The notes beneath the pieces are model-generated. The model saw only the letters and a list, made by a program, of their open reading frames with translations. It did not search any database and was not told the DNA's origin. Both the position numbers and the translations under genes were made by a program. A stretch of DNA of 10,472 nt from NCBI GenBank assembly GCA_023392595.1, contig JAEVYU010000051.1:1-10472 (forward strand). Direction: 5' to 3'. The stretch is from Bacillota bacterium (GTDB lineage: Bacteria; Bacillota; UBA4882; UBA8346). This document shows, piece after piece, positions 1 to 5,741 of the stretch (position 1 is its first letter; every line of letters begins with the position of its first letter).

Positions 1-121
1 CCCTTTTTCGGGTGAATACCCCTAGAAACAGTAAAGTATGGTGAATATTAGCCTTTAAATGCTTCAAAATCAAAAAATTTAATCAAGAAAAATGCTGGAA
101 GGTTAATTAATCAGTGGTTCC
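1..121 (+). mobile_element. 3' end of an IS5-family insertion sequence (body lies outside the window)
   Basis: This stretch matches the reverse complement of about 9322-9443, the non-coding 3' end of the IS element at the right edge. By eye the identity is roughly 85-90% with a few one-base gaps. It ends in TTAATTAATCAGTGGTTCC, matching the other copy's terminal repeat except for one base. The next four bases, CTAG (122-125), fit the YTAR target duplication known for the IS5 subgroup. The matched part lies downstream of the transposase stop, so no coding sequence is visible, and it is unknown whether the missing part is intact. The element would be transcribed rightward, towards merR. Confidence 0.85.
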
Positions 122-176
122 CTAGAACTATAAACCTTGCCAATTTAAAAATGAAAGAAATGAGGGATTTGCGAGC

Positions 177-596
177 ATGGGATTAACGATTAAACAAGCG
201 GCCGAAAAGATGAAACTAACAGTGTATACGCTCCGGTATTATGAGAAAGAAGGTTTATTGCCCTTTGTTGAACGGGATCATACCGGAAACCGTTCTTTTA
301 CGGAAAGTGATCTGGAATGGTTATCATTGATTTGCTGTTTAAAAAATACCGGGATGCCTATTAAACAAATCAAGCAATATATCGGTTGGTGTCTGGATGG
401 CGACCAAACCCTGGCATCCCGCAAGAACATGTTGGTTGAACACCGCCAGGATGTATTGAGTCAAATCAATGAACTGAGAAAAAATTTGGAAAAAATCGAT
501 TATAAAATCGCTCATTACGAGAACTGTAAAGGGCCTGTAGTAACAATGGCAGCTGTGGCTGTCAAGGATAAAGTCATCACAGCCGCTAATTTGTGA
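177..596 (+). CDS. MerR-family transcriptional regulator, AdhR-like
   Basis: A 139-residue DNA-binding activator of the MerR family. The N-terminal winged helix-turn-helix spans about residues 3-70, with IKQAAEKMKLTVYTLRYYEK at 5-24 and the usual GLLP turn and R-x-F/Y wing (GNRSFTESDL). Residues about 85-116 form the long coiled-coil dimerisation helix. The short C-terminus carries one Cys (C117). Cys53-Cys54 lie in LICCLKNTGM; Cys54 aligns with the conserved Cys52 of Bacillus subtilis AdhR, which is tied to sensing of carbonyl electrophiles. The ATG at 177 is preceded by GAGGG. The in-frame alternative at 151 belongs to another frame that stops at once. The gene converges with an aldo/keto reductase, a common partner of this subfamily, whose promoter has a MerR-type 19-bp spacer. 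The IS end lies only 55 bp upstream and may have replaced the native promoter. Family assignment is firm; the inducer is inferred. Confidence 0.9.
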   Translation: MGLTIKQAAEKMKLTVYTLRYYEKEGLLPFVERDHTGNRSFTESDLEWLSLICCLKNTGMPIKQIKQYIGWCLDGDQTLASRKNMLVEHRQDVLSQINELRKNLEKIDYKIAHYENCKGPVVTMAAVAVKDKVITAANL

Positions 597-749
597 GAAT
601 AATGGATACCCCAAAATAGTTAACGTACCGGATTTTCATAGGGCGGTTTCTGTGCTGTCCCGGTTTTGCCGGCGATTGGGTATTGATCAATCGGGAAACC
701 TCGAAAAGCATCCGCTGCGGTTCCTCCATCCTATTAGTTCCATTGGAGT

Positions 750-1667
750 TCACGGAAGTTTATTGCCGGCAGCCAGGTATATCTGATACCATTCTTCCCT
801 GCTTAGGCTGATAGTTGACGCCTTGCATATATCCTTGAGACGTTTGACATTGGTTGTACCCACAATCGGCTGGATCTTAGCAGGATGCCTTAAAATCCAG
901 GCAATAGCGATTGCAGTATTGGCTACCCCTTTCGCCTTTGCCAACTCGTTGATTTTTTGATTCAATTCCGGAAATTTGGGATTATCCAGGAAAACACCCT
1001 CAAAGAAGCCGAATTGGAATGGCGACCAAGCCTGAATCGTAATGTCCTTCAGGCGACAGTAGTCCAAGATACTGCCATCCCTGTCCACGGAACGGCCGAT
1101 CTCCATATTCACATTAAGTCCCGCATCAATCATTCCCGTATTGGTGATACTAAGTTGTAATTGATTAATGAGCAATTTTTGTTTCACATATTTTCGAAGC
1201 AACTCGATCTGCATGGGATTTTGATTACTTACCCCGAAATGGCGCACTTTACCATTATTCTCCAGGACAGTAAAGGCTTCGGCGACCTCTTCCGGCTCCA
1301 CCAGAGTATCCGGGCGATGCAGCAACAAAACATCAATATAGTCGGTTTGTAACCGTTTGAGACTTCCGTCGACGGCTTCCAGAATATGTTCTTTGGAAAA
1401 ATCAAAGTAGCCCTTCCGGATTCCGCACTTGGTTTGAATGATTAATTTTTCACGAAGGCTCGAATTCATTCCGAAGGCTTGGGCAAAGGTTTCCTCTGCT
1501 TTTCCGCCAGCATAGATATCGGCATGATCGAAAAAATTGACCCCCTCATCCAAAGCCGTGTGGATAAGAGTTTCAGCTTCCTTTTGTGAAATATCCGCAA
1601 TCCGCATGCAACCTAGCGCAATCTCCGAAGCATTAATGGCGCCATTCCCAATATTGATTTTTTTCAC
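750..1667 (-). CDS. Aldo/keto reductase (YdhF-like oxidoreductase)
   Basis: An NAD(P)H-dependent carbonyl reductase of the aldo/keto reductase superfamily, about 305 residues, a cytosolic TIM barrel. With the start used here the catalytic tetrad is visible as Asp47 and Tyr52 (FDHADIY), Lys80 (QTKCG) and His117 (LLLHRPD). GKVRHFGVSN and the late IVGTTNVKRL block belong to the cofactor-binding side. The C-terminus (EEWYQIYLAAGNKLP) resembles E. coli YdhF relatives. GTG at 1667 is preferred because AAGGGG sits about 7 bases upstream. An in-frame GTG at 1676 adds three residues but directly abuts that Shine-Dalgarno sequence. The gene converges with the MerR gene and has its own MerR-type promoter, so it is the likely regulatory target. 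Reduction of toxic aldehydes or ketones is an inference; the physiological substrate cannot be read from the sequence. Confidence 0.93.
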   Translation of the reverse strand: MKKINIGNGAINASEIALGCMRIADISQKEAETLIHTALDEGVNFFDHADIYAGGKAEETFAQAFGMNSSLREKLIIQTKCGIRKGYFDFSKEHILEAVDGSLKRLQTDYIDVLLLHRPDTLVEPEEVAEAFTVLENNGKVRHFGVSNQNPMQIELLRKYVKQKLLINQLQLSITNTGMIDAGLNVNMEIGRSVDRDGSILDYCRLKDITIQAWSPFQFGFFEGVFLDNPKFPELNQKINELAKAKGVANTAIAIAWILRHPAKIQPIVGTTNVKRLKDICKASTISLSREEWYQIYLAAGNKLP

Positions 1668-1701
1668 CAAAATCACCCCTTTTATAAAATTTAACTTTCA
1701 T

Positions 1702-1732
1702 ACTATACACCCTCGAGTCGGCTATAAGTCAA
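1702..1732 (-). promoter_or_regulatory. MerR-type promoter/operator of the aldo/keto reductase gene
   Basis: On the minus strand, -35 TTGACT (1732-1727) and -10 TATAGT (1707-1702) are separated by 19 bp. This is the over-long spacer characteristic of promoters activated by MerR proteins, which untwist the DNA. The spacer contains the palindrome CTCGAG near its centre, and TATA repeats lie at its two edges, so there is an imperfect dyad where a MerR dimer would bind. It lies about 35 bp upstream of the GTG start. The MerR protein encoded at 177-596 is the obvious candidate regulator. The hexamers and spacer are seen directly; the regulator assignment is inferred. Confidence 0.65.
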
Positions 1733-2047
1733 CAGCCTTGGTAACCTGTCGTTTACAAAAGTTAGGATCTTTGGTCTTATTTTTTGGCAACGAAAAACCT
1801 GTGTTCTGTCATAATAATAAACTTAAAAACCCCACTTCCCAACATGTAAGCCACCTGTACCGGATTCATTTTCTCTTCAAAATTTAAAAAAATTTGAATG
1901 AATTTTAATATTTTTGTCAGAATAAAAAAATGATATTTTACGTTACAAAATTAAAAAAATCTCAGGGGAATATGTTTCAAAGCATCGCCAATAAGCGTAT
2001 CAAAATACCGTACGATTGAAATTGCCTAACAAGGGAGGAGAATCAGG
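1733..2047. other. AT-rich intergenic region between divergent genes
   Basis: About 315 bp without a supportable gene. The left part holds upstream sequence of the aldo/keto reductase promoter. About 1876-1960 is very AT-rich, with an A/T dyad TTCAAAATTT (1876-1885) and AAATTTGAA (1890-1898), possibly just compositional. Near the right end TTTCAA (1975-1980) and TATCAA (1998-2003), 17 bp apart, form a weak candidate promoter for the small Cys-rich gene. The stretch AAGGGAGGAG just before 2048 is that gene's strong ribosome binding site. Confidence 0.5.
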
Positions 2048-2233
2048 ATGACTTCAAACTTCAATGCAGCAAAAGAATCGGACGCGACAACGAAACAGCT
2101 TAAAATAATGTGCGAATGCCCAATAAATAAACAAAAGTTATGTTCGACCTTTAAATGCGCTTGGTTTGACGATGAATCAATGTGTTGTTCGGTCTTTATC
2201 ATTGCAAAATATTTAAAAAATGACACGAAATAA
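2048..2233 (+). CDS. Small cysteine-rich protein of unknown function
   Basis: A 61-residue protein that I cannot assign to a named family. Coding is supported by a very strong ribosome site (AAGGGAGGAG) about 8 bases before the ATG and by a biased composition. Six cysteines lie at residues 22, 24, 32, 37, 46 and 47, giving CxC-x7-C-x4-C-x8-CC. The pattern suggests a metal-binding or redox-active small protein. There is no signal peptide. The last part (CCSVFIIAKYLK) is the only hydrophobic, helix-like stretch and is too short to be a clear membrane span. It stands alone between the aldo/keto reductase and the MliC-like gene, converging with the latter. The overlapping minus-strand frame (2226-2026) has no ribosome site and is less convincing. 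Existence of the gene is likely; function is open. Confidence 0.65.
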   Translation: MTSNFNAAKESDATTKQLKIMCECPINKQKLCSTFKCAWFDDESMCCSVFIIAKYLKNDTK

Positions 2234-2375
2234 TTCTTCCATTATCGATGATGAAACCTTTTCAATGGAATAACAATCAACGCCCATCCTGTTCTCCAAT
2301 ATTCTGACTCGACAGCCCCATTAAAATTTCGATTAGGTATGGCTGAATTGTATCGGGTTTTATTTTTCCCAGCGT

Positions 2376-3257
2376 CTACCGTAAAAAGCGGAAAGTTCCG
2401 ACCATCTTTTCCAATATACTTGAGATTCGGGCCTTATCAAACTCTTGGATTCCCTGTTCCGGCGGGTACATCCCAATATTGGTCGAATGTATCGTATATT
2501 CGACCACATAACATGCTTCGCCGCGTTTGGTACGATAACTGACTGTTTCGTAAACATTACCCGCTCCGGCATCTGAAAAGGTGAACTTGGTAAAAGGAAC
2601 CCCCTGAATCGCAACCTGCTCCATCCGGGCGCCATATCCTTGAGGTTTTTCAAAGCATTTCTTTACTGCCTCAGGATTACTGCTTTGACCGATGGTAAAG
2701 GTGGCTCCACTAAAATTAGTCTGCGGCAGATATGATTTGGGGATGGTTACCATGGCTAAAACCATTCCCAAATCCGTTGCTCCAACCCGCCAATCAGTTG
2801 AAAAGCCGATCCCTTTTCCGGATACTCGAAATTGGTTTGGATACTGAAAGGAAAAGTTTTTCCCATCATCCATGAAAAGTGCTGTTTTCCGGTCAATCGG
2901 GCGAACAGTCCCTGCAATCCCGTCGCTACAAATGATTCTACCATTTTCCGAGACAAAAGCATTGGCGCCTTTACTCCAAAACTCAATCTTCCCGTTGCTA
3001 TATCTTGCTCCGGAAGCCGCAACCACCTGCGGCAACACAAACTTACGCCCGTCCGGCAGTAAGATTTGGACTTTCTTGTCCCAGTAAGTGACTTTGATAA
3101 TTCCTTCGTGGCAATAGTAAGTCGTTGTGTTCCGGACATTGGGGTGCTGATACAAAGAGAGATGGCTGAAAATCCGTTCGCCCAAGCTTATACCGACCGC
3201 CAAAAAGGCTAAGAAAACTAGTCCCACCAGGAAAATATTGCTTCTTTTCATATTCAC
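2376..3257 (-). CDS. Membrane-anchored protein with MliC-like lysozyme-inhibitor domain and extra C-terminal domain
   Basis: About 293 residues, predicted to act outside the cytoplasmic membrane. Residues about 8-25 (IFLVGLVFLAFLAVGISL) after a Lys/Arg pair form a signal anchor or signal peptide, with no lipobox Cys. Residues about 47-110 resemble MliC (membrane-bound inhibitor of C-type lysozyme): a YYC start, a strand ending in LLPDG, the signature SGARY at 82-86, and a late Cys. Cys49 and Cys110 could form the family's disulfide. Residues about 135-293 form a second, unrecognised domain starting FSFQYPNQF and ending ILEKMVGTFRF, like the YP...F / sF.F frame of PsbP-like or lipoprotein domains. 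GTG at 3257 is chosen because AAAGGA lies 7 bases upstream. ATG at 3251 is a close alternative. ATG at 3293 lacks a ribosome site. The gene has its own leader and is divergent from the oxidoreductase. MliC homology is inferred from motif memory. Confidence 0.75.
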   Translation of the reverse strand: MNMKRSNIFLVGLVFLAFLAVGISLGERIFSHLSLYQHPNVRNTTTYYCHEGIIKVTYWDKKVQILLPDGRKFVLPQVVAASGARYSNGKIEFWSKGANAFVSENGRIICSDGIAGTVRPIDRKTALFMDDGKNFSFQYPNQFRVSGKGIGFSTDWRVGATDLGMVLAMVTIPKSYLPQTNFSGATFTIGQSSNPEAVKKCFEKPQGYGARMEQVAIQGVPFTKFTFSDAGAGNVYETVSYRTKRGEACYVVEYTIHSTNIGMYPPEQGIQEFDKARISSILEKMVGTFRFLR

Positions 3258-3406
3258 AAACGAGTCCTTTCCAAAAATTTTGACGAGGATCATCTTATTT
3301 TGAGGAAAAAGTTATGATTTTAAACCGGGAGCCCCGCGAAATCCCCCATTATATTCCGTAATGGAATCAGTGTTTTCTCCTTACGCTTACTTCATTCCTC
3401 CTTTTG

Positions 3407-3435
3407 CTTATACTGTCTTTCCATTGTGAGTACAA
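3407..3435 (-). promoter_or_regulatory. Probable vegetative promoter of the MliC-like gene
   Basis: On the minus strand TTGTAC (3435-3430) and TATAAG (3412-3407) are exactly 17 bp apart, a good match to a sigma-A promoter. Transcription would begin near 3400 and leave a leader of about 140 nt before the GTG at 3257. The leader contains an AAGGAGG site followed by a two-codon ATG-AAG-TAA frame, and overlapping short dyads at 3346-3367. The -35 box lies only about 9 bp from that of the divergent promoter. Confidence 0.5.
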
Positions 3436-3444
3436 AACAAATCA

Positions 3445-3473
3445 TTGAATTTTCTTCCTCAAAATACTAAAAT
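3445..3473 (+). promoter_or_regulatory. Probable vegetative promoter of the Gfo/Idh/MocA oxidoreductase gene
   Basis: TTGAAT (3445-3450) and TAAAAT (3468-3473) are separated by 17 bp, a good sigma-A type match. The predicted start near 3480 leaves a leader of about 45 nt before the ATG at 3527. It is arranged back to back with the minus-strand promoter at 3407-3435, so one protein bound between them could affect both genes. Confidence 0.55.
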
Positions 3474-3526
3474 GAATAGTTGCATGCACCTTTGAAGAAA
3501 TCAAAATTACAATAGCGGGGGTTAAC

Positions 3527-4516
3527 ATGATCAGATTTGGTGTGGTAGGTACAGGATGGATTACGGAAGCTTTTATTAAAGCCGCAAGCTTAGACGAAAG
3601 ATTTCAATTAGCGGCCGTTTATTCGAGGACCCAGGCGCGGGCATTGGAATTTGCCGAAAGATACGCCGTGAAACATATCTTTACTGATTTAGAGGAAATG
3701 GCCAAAAGTGAAACCATCGATGCGGTATATATCGCTAGTCCCAATTGTTGTCATGCCCGGCAAGCCATTTTATTCATGAATCACCAAAAGCATGTGCTCT
3801 GTGAAAAACCGATTGCTTCCAACGGCAAGGAACTTCTGGCGATGATTGAAAGTTCCAAAGCCAATCAGGTAGCCCTGATGGAAGCTCTTAAAACTACTGT
3901 TTTACCCAACTTTCACGCCCTTCGGGAGAATTTATCCAAGATCGGAAGAATACGCCGTTTTTTTAGCAACAAATGCCAATATTCCTCCCGCTATGACGAC
4001 TACAAGGCTGGAAAAACTCCCAATGCCTTTGACCCGAAGCTTTCGAACGGCTCATTGATGGACATCGGTGTATATTGCATTTATCCCGTAGTAGCCCTGT
4101 TTGGTAAACCGGATAGTTTAGAGGCAAGCGCCGTCTTCCTTGACTCCGGGATTGACGGTGAAGGAAGCCTGGTTTTACATTATCCCGATAAGGAAGCGGT
4201 CATTATCCATTCAAAGATTGCCGACTCAGAACTTCCTAGTGAAATTCAAGGAGAAGGAGGCAACATCATCATTGATAAAATTTCGACGCCGCAAGAAATC
4301 GAAATCCGTTACCGGAACGGCCTGCGGGAGGACATATCGAGGAAGCAGACGGAAGAATTGATGTTTTATGAAGTACAAGAGTTCATCCATTTGATCGAAA
4401 ATCACCAAATCGAATCCCAAATAAATTCCCACCAACTTTCCCTGACGGTCATGGAAATCCTGGATGAAGTCCGTAAGAAAATTGGTTTGGTTTTTCCGGC
4501 GGACGATGCTTCTTGA
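3527..4516 (+). CDS. Gfo/Idh/MocA-family NAD(P)-dependent oxidoreductase
   Basis: A 329-residue cytosolic dehydrogenase of the glucose-fructose oxidoreductase / inositol dehydrogenase family (MviM-like). The N-terminal Rossmann fold begins with GVVGTGWIT (5-13). VYIASPNCCHA (68-78) and the cofactor and active-site motif CEKPIA (92-97) follow. The second, C-terminal sheet domain contains GSLMDIGVYCIYP (175-187), the usual D-x-G-x-Y/H signature, with Tyr183 at the position often held by His or Tyr. The ATG at 3527 is preceded by GCGGGGG as a weak ribosome site, and the length fits the family. Its TGA stop (4514-4516) is embedded in the -35 hexamer of the thiamine promoter. There is no terminator between them, so read-through into the riboswitch region is possible. 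The substrate, probably a sugar or polyol, cannot be told from sequence, and no thiamine role is implied. Confidence 0.93.
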   Translation: MIRFGVVGTGWITEAFIKAASLDERFQLAAVYSRTQARALEFAERYAVKHIFTDLEEMAKSETIDAVYIASPNCCHARQAILFMNHQKHVLCEKPIASNGKELLAMIESSKANQVALMEALKTTVLPNFHALRENLSKIGRIRRFFSNKCQYSSRYDDYKAGKTPNAFDPKLSNGSLMDIGVYCIYPVVALFGKPDSLEASAVFLDSGIDGEGSLVLHYPDKEAVIIHSKIADSELPSEIQGEGGNIIIDKISTPQEIEIRYRNGLREDISRKQTEELMFYEVQEFIHLIENHQIESQINSHQLSLTVMEILDEVRKKIGLVFPADDAS

Positions 4517-4540
4517 CATTACCTTCTTTTGGAGTATAAT
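4513..4540 (+). promoter_or_regulatory. Consensus vegetative promoter of the thiamine operon
   Basis: Perfect TTGACA (4513-4518) and TATAAT (4535-4540) hexamers with a 16-bp spacer. The -35 overlaps the TGA stop codon of the upstream oxidoreductase gene. Transcription would begin near 4547, a few bases before the P1 stem of the first TPP riboswitch at 4554. This is what is expected for a strong constitutive promoter whose output is controlled downstream by riboswitches. Confidence 0.85.
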
Positions 4541-4553
4541 ATGATTAATTTAA

Positions 4554-4661
4554 ATTTGCGGGGGAACTCGCGTTCGCAAAGTGCGCGAACGCGGTCGAGT
4601 TGAGAAGGTTAAAACCTGACCCCTTGAACCTGTCGGTTAACACTGTCGTAGGGAAGCAAAT
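4554..4661 (+). promoter_or_regulatory. TPP riboswitch (THI element), first of a tandem pair
   Basis: A thiamine pyrophosphate sensing aptamer. P1 is formed by ATTTGC (4554-4559) and GCAAAT (4656-4661). GGGGG starts P2. A long P3 arm is built from AACTCG/CGAGTT with an inner perfect CGTTCGC/GCGAACG helix. It is followed by TTGAGA, a variant of the conserved CTGAGA loop. Then come the hallmark blocks CCCCTTGAACCTGTCGG and GTCGTAGGGAAGC, which form the 3' side of P2 and the P4/P5 pyrophosphate pocket. AGGTT-AA-AACCT is a small extra hairpin. A terminator lies 26 nt downstream, so TPP binding should stop transcription. Confidence 0.95.
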
Positions 4662-4686
4662 CATTTACTTTATTGTATTTGATCAA

Positions 4687-4719
4687 AGCTCTTGCCTATT
4701 TCGGGGTAAGTGCTTTTTT
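4687..4719 (+). terminator. Intrinsic terminator of the first TPP riboswitch
   Basis: AGCTCTTGCC (4687-4696) pairs with GGTAAGTGCT (4705-4714) around an 8-nt loop, with one T-T mismatch and one G-T wobble. It is followed at once by six T residues. Flanking GATCAA (4681-4686) and TTGATC (4721-4726) could extend the stem. This is the expression platform of riboswitch 1. Confidence 0.85.
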
Positions 4720-4758
4720 ATTGATCATCGTAGGAAACACAATTCAATATCATTCACA

Positions 4759-4863
4759 TGCGGGGGAACTCGCGTTCGCAAAGTGCGCGAACGCGGTCGA
4801 GTTGAGAAGGTTAAAACCCTGACCCTTTGAACCTGTCGGTTAACACTGTCGTAGGGAAGCAAA
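4759..4863 (+). promoter_or_regulatory. TPP riboswitch (THI element), second of a tandem pair
   Basis: An almost exact copy of the first aptamer. It has GGGGG, the same extended P3 arm, TTGAGA, CCCTTTGAACCTGTCGG and GTCGTAGGGAAGC. It differs from copy 1 by only one inserted C and one C-to-T change in the P2/junction area. Unlike copy 1, its flanks support only a short P1 (TGC with GCA) before an A-A mismatch, so the closing stem is weaker. A terminator begins a few bases after it, immediately before thiD. Confidence 0.93.
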
Positions 4864-4869
4864 ATTTAG

Positions 4870-4899
4870 GAGCGCTTTCTACCGGGAGCGCTCTTTTTT
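4870..4899 (+). terminator. Intrinsic terminator of the second TPP riboswitch
   Basis: GAGCGCT (4870-4876) pairs perfectly with AGCGCTC (4887-4893) around a 10-nt loop and is followed by six T residues (4894-4899). It lies 23 bases upstream of the thiD start codon, with thiD's AAAGGAG ribosome site between them. This is the attenuation point for the operon. Confidence 0.9.
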
Positions 4900-4922
4900 A
4901 TTCTACAACAAAGGAGAAAATC

Positions 4923-5741
4923 ATGAAAAAAGTTCTTTCGATCGCCGGATCCGATTGTAGTGGCGGGGCCGGTATCCAGGCCGATTTAAAAACATTTTCG
5001 GCTCACGGCGTATTCGGCATGAGCGTCATTGTATCCGTTGTCGCTGAAAACACCAGCCGGGTCTTGGCAATTCAAGATGTTACCCCGGAAATGATCCAGC
5101 AACAAATCGACGCCGTTTATGAAGATATCGGCAGCGACGCCGTAAAAATCGGTATGCTTTCGGGTCCCGAAAGCATGGAAGCGGTCGCTACAAAACTCCG
5201 GCAATACAAGCCCGGCAACATCGTCATTGACCCGGTGATGATGGCCAAAAACGGCTGTCCCCTCATGAACCCGGATGCCATTAACACACTGATCAAGGTT
5301 ATTATCCCGTTGGCCGATGTTTTGACCCCTAATCTTCCGGAGGCCGAAAAAATAACTGGTCACTCCATATCCTCCACTGTGGATATGGAAAAGGCAGCGG
5401 TTGCCATTTTTCAAATGGGAAGCAGGAATGTTTTAATCAAAGGAGGTCATGCCGCAGGAGATGCCTTGGATGTTTTATATGACGGCAGACAATTTTATCA
5501 TTACAATGCCAAACGCATATTCACCAAAAACACTCACGGCACCGGCTGCACCTATTCCTCAGCAATTGCCGCCAATTTAGCCTTGGGAATGAACCTGCCG
5601 GAAGCGGTGAAACAGGCAAAACACTATGTTACGACCGCTATCGAACATGCCTTATCCATTGGCAAAGGTTGCGGCCCAACCCATCATTTTTATGAACTTT
5701 ATCAGCACGGATTGAAAGGAGTTTGTTCCGATGAATTATAA
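4923..5741 (+). CDS. thiD: Hydroxymethylpyrimidine / phosphomethylpyrimidine kinase
   Basis: A 272-residue bifunctional ribokinase-fold enzyme that phosphorylates HMP to HMP-P and HMP-PP, the pyrimidine half of thiamine. Visible signatures are the N-terminal SIAGSDCSGGAGIQADLKTF (6-25), the substrate-binding G-MS-IVSVVAENT region, DPVMMAKNG, LTPNLPEAEKITG and the anion-hole and catalytic THGTGCTYSSAIAA. The length is typical of ThiD. ATG at 4923 is chosen because AAAGGAG lies just upstream and the family's N-terminus (MKKVLSIAGSD) begins here. The frame is open further upstream only through riboswitch and terminator sequence. It is the first gene of the operon, directly controlled by the second riboswitch terminator, and overlaps thiC by 11 bases, suggesting translational coupling. 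Confidence 0.97.
   Translation: MKKVLSIAGSDCSGGAGIQADLKTFSAHGVFGMSVIVSVVAENTSRVLAIQDVTPEMIQQQIDAVYEDIGSDAVKIGMLSGPESMEAVATKLRQYKPGNIVIDPVMMAKNGCPLMNPDAINTLIKVIIPLADVLTPNLPEAEKITGHSISSTVDMEKAAVAIFQMGSRNVLIKGGHAAGDALDVLYDGRQFYHYNAKRIFTKNTHGTGCTYSSAIAANLALGMNLPEAVKQAKHYVTTAIEHALSIGKGCGPTHHFYELYQHGLKGVCSDEL

Larger units (their letters stand above)
4557..4863 (+). repeat. Direct repeat of about 105 bp forming the tandem aptamers
   Basis: Copies at 4557-4660 and 4759-4863 are about 98% identical by eye, separated by a unique 98-bp spacer that holds the first terminator. The near-identity extends through the variable P3 arm, which evolves quickly in TPP riboswitches. This indicates a recent duplication or ongoing sequence homogenisation. 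The flanking expression platforms are unrelated in sequence. Confidence 0.95.

Noticed and set aside
673..693. CGATTG/CAATCG hairpin between the convergent merR and reductase genes
   Set aside because: A 6-bp stem without a T-run on either strand; not enough to call a terminator.
586..729. 47-codon minus-strand frame between merR and the aldo/keto reductase
   Set aside because: It has no good ribosome site, overlaps the end of merR, and resembles nothing recognisable.
2026..2226. Minus-strand frame opposite the small Cys-rich gene
   Set aside because: It lacks a ribosome site, whereas the plus-strand frame has a very strong one.
2234..2275. TTCCATT/AATGGAA inverted repeat just after the Cys-rich gene
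   Set aside because: Seven-base AT-rich arms around a loop of about 20 nt with no T-run; too weak for a terminator call.
2311..2345. CAGCC/GGCTG dyad between the Cys-rich gene and the MliC-like gene
   Set aside because: Short stem with a bulge and a long loop, and no adjacent T-run; probably chance.
4720..4758. Possible second promoter between the riboswitches (TTGATC, 17 bp, TCAATA)
   Set aside because: Both hexamers are poor and TTGATC is already explained as part of the terminator stem. The upstream consensus promoter suffices.
4600..4830. Open frame through both riboswitches
   Set aside because: It is a by-product of the conserved RNA sequence and has no ribosome site or recognisable protein.
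4827..4922. Extension of thiD to an upstream ATG at 4827
   Set aside because: The extra residues would be read from the second riboswitch and its terminator. The ATG at 4923 has the proper ribosome site and matches the family N-terminus.
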